Shown here: positions 33,446 through 45,500 of the stretch, one piece after another
How positions within the stretch are numbered: position 1 is the first letter of the stretch
Layout: each line of letters starts with the position of its first letter
Origin: Litoditis marina
Taxonomy: Eukaryota > Nematoda > Chromadorea > Rhabditida > Rhabditidae
Length of the DNA: 64,000 bases
Assembly: GCA_964036275.1 (NCBI GenBank)
Contig: OZ038435.1
Span: 17,416,632-17,480,631 of the forward strand
Reading direction: 5' to 3'
The notes under the pieces: generated by a model
What the model saw: the letters and a program-made list of their open reading frames with translations, nothing else
Databases searched by the model: none
Told to the model about the DNA's origin: nothing
Program-made: the position numbers and the translations under genes

Positions 33446-35133
33446 ATAGGGTAACATAAACATCTATCTCACCTGTAATAATAGTAGGTTATAATTAGAG
33501 AATGCATCATATAGTATTTCATGTCCTATAATGTACATAAGCGTAGCATACTTGAATTCATATTCAGATTTTGCCATACATTATTCCTTTGTTAATAATT
33601 TGTATATTTTACTCGGAAAGATTAGATTCGGTTAGACTATTGCTCAGTAGTGATTATTTTACGTACGGATGTTTTGTATCTCTACCTCGTTTCACATAAG
33701 TTAGATGTCTTTTTGGTTTCAGTCCATTTTGCCTTTTCACGAATTGCCATGTTCACTAGTCAACTTGCCTCATTTTACCCTGATAATATGCAAAGTGACG
33801 CAAAACGTGAGAAACGCGTGAATGAACGTGTAATGGAAAAGTTCACAGTTCACGATGTTTCCAAACGGTTTATGTGACTTTCAGATGTAATTCTAGTATA
33901 GTTGTGATATTCACGTGTATTTAATCCGGTTTTATCGATCTCCGTTTAGGAATGAATTGTTTTTATCTTTTGGAACAATTTTCTTGGAATTGAACACTTT
34001 GTATTGGTATCAGCAAAAGATAAGATAAGATTGTGTAACATGTCATCTCCCGAACCATTCTCGCGTGGTTTGCCAGAAATTCGCAGGGTTTCAATGATGA
34101 AATAGAGGTATTGACAGCCCATTGTCCCCAGAAGTACTGTAGTTTCCCTGCGCTTACGTGCCTGGGACATTATACAGAAATCGGACAGCAAAGACCAGTT
34201 TAAAGTCTGGAACTAATATACTAATTGTTTCACCATTCACATTTAGTGAACAATAAAATAGAACCTTGAAATTGAGGAAACTTCACAATGGTAACCAAAA
34301 CTACAAGCTTGAACAGACCACTTGATGACAATCTCATTCTGTGGACACTAAATTGAACCAAGCGGTTTGTATAGTCTTTTTCATTCCTACTGAGACTCCT
34401 ACAGTAAGATTTCGAAACTATCAAGCCGTTTTGCTCACTTACTTCTGATCGAAGAAGTTGAGGATTTTCGTACCTCCTTCTTGTTCTCAGGTAGAGTAAA
34501 TATACGGGAGCATTTCCCATGAACTTTATTTTCAGCTTCAGAACAGCCTTCGGAAAGTTTGTAAGGTTACTGTAAGAGTCGCAGTAGGAATGGTGTGTAC
34601 TATACTTCACTGAATTTTCCTTCAATAATCAAAAAAAGGCACTGAAACCAAATCTAATAATCTTCATGCAAAAAGTAAATTTGGTCCCGGTTTCAGTAAT
34701 AAATTTTGAAACTGAAACTGTTTTCACTTTTCTTCTATACCATCCCCTTTTACCTCTACTAACAATAGGATATCGACTAAATATTCATAATAAAACGCAA
34801 AAACACAATCAAGAGATGCAAACTCTGAATAAGAAATTCCTCACAATGCAAATGGTTATGAAAATACTACGTCTAATACAGGAACAGCTCTCAAAAACAC
34901 AATCTAGATGGGTAAAAGAGCATAAAAAAAGTCAGAAATAAAGTTACAGGTACAATTACAGGCTAGATTGCACTAGCAAAACAACCAAATTACAGGCACA
35001 GATTATGAGAACAATGAGTTGGATGATCGAGTAGAAATGGTAAGTGATAAAGAGGTGAATAGAACCCGCTTGCAAATGGAAAGACACAGCGAAACATTTG
35101 ACGGGGATCGCGAACGGGCGCCGGCTATGTCGT
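33446..35133. other. Intergenic, promethin-like to KIF11 3' ends
   Basis: This gap lies between two convergent genes. It holds a TAGTC-ended MITE (34371-34604), a copy of the CACGTGAAACATGTTAC-type motif just upstream, and AT-rich sequence. An open stretch near 34740-34940 has a faint nematode-chemoreceptor flavour but no exon structure I can defend. Confidence 0.5.
34371..34604. mobile_element. TAGTC-ended MITE, copy 1
   Basis: About 234 bp; terminal inverted repeats read TATAGTC...ATTCCTACTGAGACTCCTACAGT with a few mismatches on the right (GCAGTAGGAATGG...ACTATA). TA at both borders fits a TA target site. No coding capacity. Confidence 0.7.
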
Positions 35134-38100
35134 TTACTGTTCACTGCGGTTCGATTCGTTTTCCTGGAAACATCCACAATCAGACAAAAATCAATAATAT
35201 TCATATTTTATAATAAGTATTTTACGTTTTCCTTTCTTTAGACATACATGTGTATACATCTATTTTTACCCACCAGATCAACAACGTATTGGCTATTGGT
35301 TCTCTTTTGAAAAAAAGTATCTACGAAATTCATAACGAGCAGTGTATTAGTGTTTCTTTCTTCCAATACTTTCGAATGAGAAAATTTACAAAAAAGAAAG
35401 ACATTCCCCGTTCCGAAACTAAAAAACAATAAGATCAGGAAGCAGAGTACAAAGTACAAACCTCTCCGATATCCTCCATTCTTGACTTCTTCTTCAACGC
35501 GATGGAGTCCGGCGACATTGGCAGGCTGCCAATATTGCCCACATCCAAAAGACTCTCGCGGGTTCTCGCAATGGATAGACGGCCCTAGAATGACAGCCGG
35601 TGTGCCGGTGAAAACACAGCAGAAAAGAGGATACTAGTTTGAGTGGAGAAAAAAGAGCTGCATCCGTAACAAATCAGTTTAAAACAGTGTTAGTTTATGT
35701 TTTATGTTCAAATCAGTTTTATGTTTATATCATCTAAAGATCATCAGATAAAATGATGCCATGAGTAATCACAAGATTCATTAATAAGTGTACTAGTTGT
35801 TGCACAAAACGGCTCATTTCACGTAAACATTCCAATAATATTCCAGTCAGCTGCTACATTTGAAATGAAAATTTACTTAATATTTGTTTACTTAACGGTG
35901 AGAGCAACGGGAATGATGAAATTTTGACCGACATGACAGCCGGAACTCTTTCTGAACAAGGAATATTTTCATTCAAAGTCTGAATATGACAAAATCGTTC
36001 CGAATTTCTTTTCCTTTTCCTAGATTATGGGTCTGAAAACGACCCCCCCCCCCCCCCTAAAAAAAGTTGTCCGCGTACTAACTTCGGTCAACCCTGAATA
36101 GAAAGTACCTGATTGTAACCGCAATCGTCCAAAAGTCGCTCCATCTTGGGAATCGTCGACAGATTTTCCTCATCTGCTATGTGGCGGTGCTCACGCGAGG
36201 GAACTTCGTCTGAAATAATACAAATAAAGATATGCAAATGAAAAAGAAACAGAAAATTTTCCCAATTTCTGGACACACTTTTATATCACTTTTTGAGAAG
36301 AAAAACTACGATGGCAGAAAAATCGCAAATTATCGACTGTGAAGCTTTAAATTCTCAAAATTCACGCTATGTACATGTTTAAACTAATTAATTTTTTAAA
36401 AATAATACTCAACATACCTATATCGAGAACCTCCATCTGCCAGTCGGCCACCACATCCTTGTTGCCAGCCTCCAGACTGTTCAGGCAATTGTTGACAGAC
36501 GACACCAGTTGGGAAGCACCTTCTTCCTGAAATGACATCACTAGACTACAAACTACAAAACATCAATTACCTCGAAAACTGGAGTATTTACCAATCAGCC
36601 CCGTATTACGATGGAATCGAAGCAACTAGAGTAACAACTGAGTTCCAATCATCGAATCAGAACTGCTCAAGGGAAAAGGTTTGAATGATCACGTGAAACA
36701 CGTGAATAATCACGTGAAACGCGTGAAGTCACGTTACAATTGGCAGCTCACCTGTTTTTCGTACAGTTCCTTGCTGTCCTGTGCGGTATCCAGTACCGTC
36801 AATTCGGCGCGATCGCAAGCGGCGGAGGCAATCTATGAATAAGAAAAATCGATACGCATAATTTTAATCATTTGGAAACTTATATGCATTTCGGACGCAA
36901 AAAAGAATGTTCTGTGAATTTTTTACTGTAGTCCCCCCCCCACAATTGTTTTCTAATTCGCTTTTTTGCAAAGCAATGTATAGTCTTTTCCATTCCTACT
37001 GAGACTCCTACAGTAAGACTACGAAACTTCAAGTTCGTTTAAATAACGTAAATATTATAGGAATGATTTTTACCTCAGATTATAATAACCTATTGCAAAG
37101 AGTATTTTAAATAATTCTTGACAAAGTTGAAGTTTGCATTAGAAAACAGCCATTGTGAAACGCAAAAGTGTACTGTAGGAGTCTCAGTAGGAATGGTGTG
37201 GACTATAGATAAAAAAAGAGCAAGGTGCGCAGAAGAAGCCTAAATAAAAACATACGTTCAATGTGGACGTGACCGCTTCTCCCAACTTGTTCAACGTAGC
37301 CGAAACATCGGTGAAAAGCTTGCTCGAGACTGCCTGTAAACAAAAATAGCATATATTGTATTTTCTAGAGCAGAATAGACCTTTCTTATTGGATCGTGTG
37401 AATTCAAATTAAAAGTTGAATACGGAAGGAAGGCAATAACTATTTGAAGATCTTCCCCTTTCCATAGATTTTTCCGACTAAACCTTTCATTACAACACTG
37501 AAAATGCTGTACTAAACTCAAATACTCTGGAAAGCGCTTTCCAAATACGTAAAACTGGACAAATCCTGCATCTAAAAGAAGAAGTTTCCGCACGTTCCAT
37601 GTGATAATTGCTTTACTAGTGAAATTACTACCTCAACACAGCTGGTAACAGCGGCACGCGATGACGTCAACTTCTGATCGGTCGAAGAGACGGAAGGCCT
37701 GCAGAGAAAAATCGATAAATTTCCAAAAGAGCAACTTTGAACTAGCTACAGTTTCCTGTTTTCCCCAAAACAGTTCAAACAAAAGACAATTTACCCACTA
37801 AATCGAGAAGCAAATTTCTTTTCGTCGAATATTAAAGCAAGACTCACATGATTGTGTCGTTGGCCTGGCGCAGATTCTCCACTGATGACGTCACAACTTC
37901 TACAGTATCCCCCATGACGTCATCAAATGACTGGAGGACGGCGGAAGTGGTCTCCAGACGGGCCACATGACGATCCATGGCAGACTGATCCAGAGTGACT
38001 AGGCTGAAATCAATCGATTAGCCATTGATACTACAAACTACAACCACACATCTATAGTCGTCGCCAACGGAAAGGCGAGAGGGTACTGTATATCTCACTT

Positions 38101-39462
38101 TCCGCTGTGTACGCACACATGTCTTTGATTCCAAGCTTACCAATTATGTGCTCTAATAGCACAGTGTTTAGCGCCCTGCTACGAATCTTTTGCTCGCAGG
38201 TTCGATTCCGGCGAGCGACAGAAATTTATAAATTTGGCACTCACTATACGATTGATAGTGCTATTATGTAATTGTGAGAATGACAACAAATGACCAAACC
38301 GATAAATTAGACCGTACACATTTAACTTGATAATTTAATTTAAAACAGTAATTTTGTCCGAAGAGCCACAAAAATTCGGAAAACGGACTGATTTTTCCCC
38401 CGAAAACATACACCGCCAAGGCCTTTTACGGGATTAAGGGCCACGAACAAATTCATGTGAAAATAGGGGTTGCAAGTGTTAAAAACTGACGAATTTCATA
38501 CATAATTTGGCAACGAATAGGCAAAATACAGACAAAATCGCAGTTTTGGAGGGGTAGACGCACCTCAGTATACGCTGCTTCTCCTGTTCGGCAGCCTCGT
38601 TGTTCAATGCCAGCATCTTCTCCAGGAATGACGTCATCTGAAGACGTCTCTCTTCTGATGCCTGGAGGGCGGCAGACGTGACACGGCTACGCTCCTCATT
38701 TTCGGTGGATTGGGCATCACGGTCATCGGCTGTCTGAAACAAGGGAATGAATGGAGGGAGAGAGAGGAGGGGGGGGGGAGGTAGAAGAGAGACAGATAGA
38801 GAGAGATAGAAGAAGAGAGAGAGAGGGAGAAAGAGAGAGAGAGAGAGAGAGAGAAACTGACAATGGCGGCCAGTTCCTTCTGCATCTCCTCGTACTGCTC
38901 TGACATCTCCGTGAACTTGGTCGCCGTCTGGTCCAGCTGGCTCGTGACGTCATCCGACAGACTGGACAGCAGGCTGGTCAGTTCCCCCTGCAATTACAAA
39001 ATATAATGTAATATGTATACATATATAGACATGTATAGATAGATACAGATATGTATAGATATATGTAACAGAACTTGACCAAATTTGGCCCGATTTTGCA
39101 GAAAGGAAGCCTTTTTCTTCATGCTTTTCGTAGTAAGTTCAAAATATCATAATTGCAGTTGAAACGAATTTCAAACAACACGTATACACCATTCTAACTA
39201 CAACCTACAACTCTAGCTAGGAACTCTTTTTCGTTCCAAACACGTTGAAAACTATGAAATTGCATCAAAAATCGCCCTAATTCCCAAATTTAGCGAAATC
39301 TTCTCACCATAATCTCCCTTGCCTCCGTATTTCCCTTCTCCATGGCAGCCATGCTGTCCGATGAGCAGACGGACAACGCATCGGAAACTGTCTGAAAACA
39401 AGGACATAATTATATCGAAATAGATATATATATATAAATATACAATATATATATATAAATAT

Positions 39463-39552
<90 letters not shown>

Positions 39553-42500
39553 ATATATATATATATATATATTGTATATTATACAATAGAAAAATCGAAA
39601 ACGAACATGATATAATCATCAAACCGCAGTAAAGTGGAGAACATTATTGACCCAAATACGTGAAATTACGTGATTTTGCTTCAAACTTGAAATTGCTAAA
39701 TTTGCTGGAATTCGGCACAACCACGGCAAAAAAACGAGAAAAACTTGGGAAACCACCAAAGCTCAGGAAAATCGATAATTATGTATGTTTCTAAAATATC
39801 CCACCTTCGAGTATTGATTGATCTGTTGGCGAACCTCGGCGTGGTTGGCACGAATAACCTGCACATCGGCAGAGAAAGAGGTGGTCGCCGCGTCTGAAAG
39901 AAATGATCAATACCTATGAAAAATACAGAAATATAGGAAAAACCATCACAAAAAAAAATAATGATCCCTCTTGCTATCGTCAATATAATGAAATGAGCTA
40001 GGTCACGTGAGTGCGTTTGAGAGCGCATAACCACGAGCGTAACCAAAACTCGTGAAAAACCCTCGGAACCACATGGGAAACTAGTCTCCCAACCCGAAAT
40101 GTGATATAGGGTCACGTGAGTGCGTGTGAAAGCTGAAAGGCCCGAAATTCGTCACCAACGCCCAGAAACATAACCTCAAGGCGTGAAAAACCCCCGAAAC
40201 CCCATGGAAAACTGATCTACCCACCCATATATTGATCCAGTTGACCGCGATTCTTCAGAACAACTTCGTTCATGTACGCATCAAGAGAGTCCAGCGACGA
40301 AGTGATAGTGGCCGATGCCTGAAATATTAAACATATAACATATTATGAATAAATAATTATAGAAAGTAATAAACCGTTCAAACTCCCTCCCCTCCAATGA
40401 CCCCTCTTTTTCAGACTCGATTCATCACAATTTTCATCTACAACCTCTCGCATACCACAAAATCATTATTTTTCGTCCCCTTTTGGGCGAGACATTGAAT
40501 AGTGACATCCTCCTTCAAAACACTAAAACAATGTAAAAACAACAACAACAAACGCTACCTGCTGAACCACTTGGCCGAGATTTTCCCTGTTCAGACGGGC
40601 CACCGAGCGATGTTCGTCATCCTTTTTCCACCAGTATTCAGCCTGCTCTCGCTGCTCCATCACCACGGAGCGGGCCTGGAAGGGAATAATAATATTAATA
40701 ACTGAAATAATAATAAATTACATTCAAAATAGGTGAAAACTCACCTATATGAACGTATTGTACGTTCAAACGTGAAAAGCGCCCAATTTTTTCACAGTTC
40801 CGCGGCAAAAGAACCGCATTTCTCCCTTTTTCTGACAACTCATGAAGAAAGTGTGAGGTTGAGAGAGAATGTGTGAGAGACACAGAGATAGAGAGAGAGA
40901 AAGAGGGGAGAGAGAAAGAGATAGAGAGAGAATGTGTGAGAGAGACAGAGATAGAGAGAGAAAGAGGGGAGAGAGAAAGAGATAGAGAAAGAATGTGTGA
41001 GAGAGACAGAGATAGAGAGAGAAAGAGGGGAGAGAGAAAGAGATAGAGAAAGAATGTGTGAGAGAGACAGAGATAGAGAGAGAATGTGTGAGAGAGATAG
41101 AGATAGAGAGAGAAAGAGTGAAGAGAGAAAGAGAGACTACAAACTACAAAACGTACATCCTGCATCTGACAGAATGCGGCCTTTGCCTTCTTGTGCAGCT
41201 TCCTTAGGGCACTTTCGTGGGCGGAGAGACGAGCAGTAGTGTCAGCCAGGTCCTAAAATAGTTTTTTAAACAATACAATATTATATTAGGACGTCTGAAT
41301 TACGAGAACTGTACCTATCTATCAAATGAAGGTTACATTGAAAATATTCCATATTCTCAAACTAAAAACCCGAAATGAAGCTCCCTTTCCTTTTCTGGCT
41401 ATTCTCAGACAAACTGATCTCCACAGACTCCTGATAATAATACAAGTCCATTTTTTGTAACTTCCGCTGTCAAACTAAGTAATAAGCCCCACCTTCTTGG
41501 TGATACCACAATAAGCCCCGCCCCCACCTGCTTCACACTACCCCAAACTAAGCCCCGTCCACCTTCTCACACTACCACAAACTAAGCCCCGTCCACCTTC
41601 TCACACTACCCCAAACTAAGCCCCGCCCCCACCTGTTTCACACGACCCCAAACTAAGCCCCGTCCACCTTCTCACACTACCACAAACTAAGCCCCGCCCC
41701 CACCTTCTTGGTGCTGTCCAGCTCGTCGACGCGTAGCTGCAGTTTAGACTCGAGCCGTTTGCTTCGATGGTAGACCGATCGATATTGTTCGTCCATGAAC
41801 TCCTGATCTTCCAGGAACTGAAATTACACCAAGTTAATAAATCTAGAATACAAACTTAACACTTTTGTTGAATAAAATTAACAACCCAATCATCTACCAA
41901 CTAGATAACACCACATGGTTACCTAGTTACCTTCAATCAAACTGCAGAAATTCTGTCATTAAACGGACTTTGGCAATTATGGCGAAATTGTTTTTTTTTT
42001 GGCGAAAAGCCGAAAAGGCAATTAGACCATTTTCGGTCTCTTAGATCAAAGTTTTGCATAGTAGAAAACTCCCTCACCCGTTGAAGTTTGACGATCATCA
42101 CGTCCATTCGAGCATTCAACTCCAGAATCTGCTCCGACTTCTCGGCGATATCCCGCTCCATTCCCCTACAATGAAAGGACATGTCAACTACAGTAGTCTT
42201 GGCTAAATTATCAATTTTCGATTTAAAAAAAAAATACTTTTTCGTGTTTTCACAAACATTTGCAGATTGCAGAACTTAAACAAATTCAGGACGGAAAACT
42301 CGAAACAAAAAACGCTGTGATTTCCGCCAATGTGAACCGCGTATCGTGAAACCCAAGCACATACTACAAAGTACAAAGATACACCAGCAGGGTCAGAATG
42401 TCCGAAGAGAAGAGGTCCGTTTTTAGATTAAAACAAGAGAAAAATATGTTTTTTTTGGTCAAAAATGTAATGTATCACTAGTTGTATCGTTTTCGGTGAA

Positions 42501-45500
42501 AAATTTGAAAACAAAGAACAAAACGTACTCGTACGACTCCTCGCTGAGATGTATTCCATTCTTCTCTCGCGCCACGCGCAAATCGCGACGCAGTTTCTCG
42601 ATCTCCTCATTGTATTCCTGTAAAATCGAACATATATAATATAATATATTGAAAGTAGCCAAAATCCTGAAATAATAAGAAAACTGGTGAAAACGTGACC
42701 AGTTATCGTGTGAAAAAAGCCAAAATGAGTTCAAAACAACCACCAAACCCCAAAAAAAGTCTCAAAATGAGCCATTTGCCATTTAGGGGCCCAATGGGAA
42801 GAAAAGGGGGTAATTTACTCGCACCAGTAAGGTGCAACTATCTTATCCTATTTTCTCCGATATTAGCAGAAAGGTAGCCAGTTCTCCACGTTTTTCTGAC
42901 TATTCGGGCAATTCTACTGTGGTATGGGTATTCACCTTGAGCAGAGCCTTTCTCGACAACTTCTGGTTGCACTCGGGATGGTTTCGGATGCTCTTGGCCC
43001 GCATCGCGTACTCCAAGGTGCTGATCGTTTCCTGAAACGAGGATAATTATCATGGTTATCATTAAGAAAAAACTAAAAGAGATTGAAATTATTATACAAA
43101 ATCACGCTCCTTGAATAAGCAATCTTAACTAACTGGTAACTGTTGATATCGGGCCATTTTAATGAACAACGGCAAGTATGCCACAAAAACTAACCAATAC
43201 AATCATTCCTCTCTGATTCCTCGAAAACCGAATATACTCAAACTATGACCTATCGTACTAATTGAGCTCTTCAGGCACAGCTTCAATTGAAAAAGAGCAT
43301 AGACCTTAGAAAAAGCTAATTGCACGACAAAATCAGCCAAAACACATACCAAATAAGCCATGTAATTGATTAGCCGAATACATACTGTTAGTAACTTGCA
43401 CAGTCACGAGAAACATGTTACATGCAGTAGAACTCAGAAACGTGCAATGAGAAAGTGCTCGATTCCTCATTAGGTAGAATACCAACTTTACGTAACTATT
43501 CAACTTCTAGTATACTACCTTAAAGAGGGGTTTATCGACTGCCAATTACCTCATAATTGGAGCTGGCAGGTGAGACGGTGGCGATGATGGAAGTGATGGT
43601 CGATCCACCCAAACTGTCCTGCAGCAGACGGGTCAGCTTAGACTCCCTGTAAAAACACACGTAAACACTAATATTGACGTCAGCTTCATACGTGAGGCGA
43701 CTTTGTTGTCCACAAAAATTGATCAAAAACCAGGTGTTTTATCTGGGTAAATGAACCGCAAAACTGGACGGAAATTGAGCTTTTCCCCCAGTAAAGGTGA
43801 CATTTGTTGAAGTAGAGCACTCCAAAATCTCTATTTCAAAAAAGAACAGGTGATTCGATGGACAATTCAACAAAGTCGCCCTACCTTTGATCAGCTTTAG
43901 GAAATATTCACTATTGCTATCAGCCATAAACAGTGAGGTCCGCCTAGTCGACAAAAATGAGTCCCTTTTTAGATGTATACCCGCGAAAATTAATGATTTC
44001 GCATCGAAAAACTACAACAAACTTCCAAAATACAACAACTTTGAAAAAAAACCAAAAAAGAATGGTTCACAACTCCATACAGTACCTGTACGGAATATGG
44101 GGTCCAGAAGAGGTGAGAGCAGTGATGACACGGCCCAGTGTCAGCAGCGACTGGTTAATGTTACCTGAACAATAATACATTGATTACAAAACATTCATCA
44201 TGATACGTAGTGGTCTAATTCTGCAATGATGAGTATACTTTGAATTGCTCAGAATCCCTGCGAAAGCATAAAACTAAAACAGAATTCAGGTCCAAGAATG
44301 AATAGCTTTAGCCAACACCAACTTCACTGGAACGAATTTTTGGCGGGTAAAGTCTTATTGCAACTTTAAAACAAAAATCTGAACTGAAAAAAAATGACCA
44401 TAAGGTGTAGATTTCTTCAGAAATGGAAATAGAACTTGGGTCAAAAACACCAGATTTCGCTGAGAAGACATCCATGTTTATGATCTTCTCGCTTGGTTTG
44501 CTAGAGTACAAGAGGGCCCACTCTCCCATTTAGAAAAGTGATTTGAAGTAGAATCATCAGCAGAATCCCCCTCCAAATCCATAATTTCTTCGAAATTAGG
44601 ACGTACCGGCCTCCTTCACTCGTTTTCCCTCAGCGCCCGAGCGACCAATATTCTCGGATCCCGCCAAATCCACCAAGTTCAACTTGCCCTGCAATCATAG
44701 AGAATCTGAGGTGAGAATGTGAAGCTAAGCTAACTACGAGCCGTAGCGCGAACATACCATCATACACCAACACAAAGATTGATCATCATTGCCATTCAGA
44801 GACTGACATGTTGAAAATAACTTTGCTAATGGGACCCTTGGAAAAAAAAAACTTTCCACAAATCACAAATGTGCAAAAAAAAATTTCGAACGTGATTGAC
44901 TACAGTTGATTCGGTATGGGAAAAGATTTACAGACAGAAAAGGGGTATTTTCCGGGTGAACGATGAAAACGAAGAGAACGATCTTTGGTAAGAGATATTG
45001 GTTTCTGTTATTGGCGAAACGAGGCCTTTTCTACCGTATCTGTTGACCATTCGGACAACACTACTAGACAACTAGAGACTATAGTATGGGAATATTCCGA
45101 GCCCATCAAGCTATGGAGATAGAGTCTCAAAATTACCACTATTCATATGTAATTGGAGTATATGTTATTATATTGATAATAAAATCGATACCCACCGTCT
45201 TGACCATTTCCTCTCCGCTGGCCGTATTCTCCCGCACCACCACAGACACGGTGAAGATCGAATGGGATCGACTGAAACATGTCAACAATTGAGAAATGAA
45301 CAACAACAAAAACAATCAAGTAGGTCAAATTAGTTCCCAGCCCCGCTTGGAGCAAACAAAGGTAAACTAGAATACGATATGAGAAATCAACCTATCTAGT
45401 CAATGAGTTTGATTCTGACCCCGTTTCATTTCAAAGAAGGTCATTTTACTCTACAAATAAATGAAAAACATGGTGCTCACCACGAGGCAAACATCAAAAA

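Noticed and set aside
34666..34941. Open frame with a TQKHNQEMQTLNKKF segment resembling a nematode chemoreceptor loop
   Set aside because: Only one short match, no membrane segments arranged as in a seven-helix receptor and no flanking exons. Too weak even for a pseudogene call.
39410..39622. ORF of alternating Ile-Tyr residues
   Set aside because: It is the translation of a (TA)n microsatellite in a KIF11 intron.
40695..41165. 156-residue ORF opposite the GA array
   Set aside because: Low-complexity translation of a minisatellite; the real KIF11 exons lie on either side.
41486..41705. CRISPR-like regular array
   Set aside because: Eukaryotic intron, units directly abutting with no unique spacers; it is a minisatellite derived from a splice donor.
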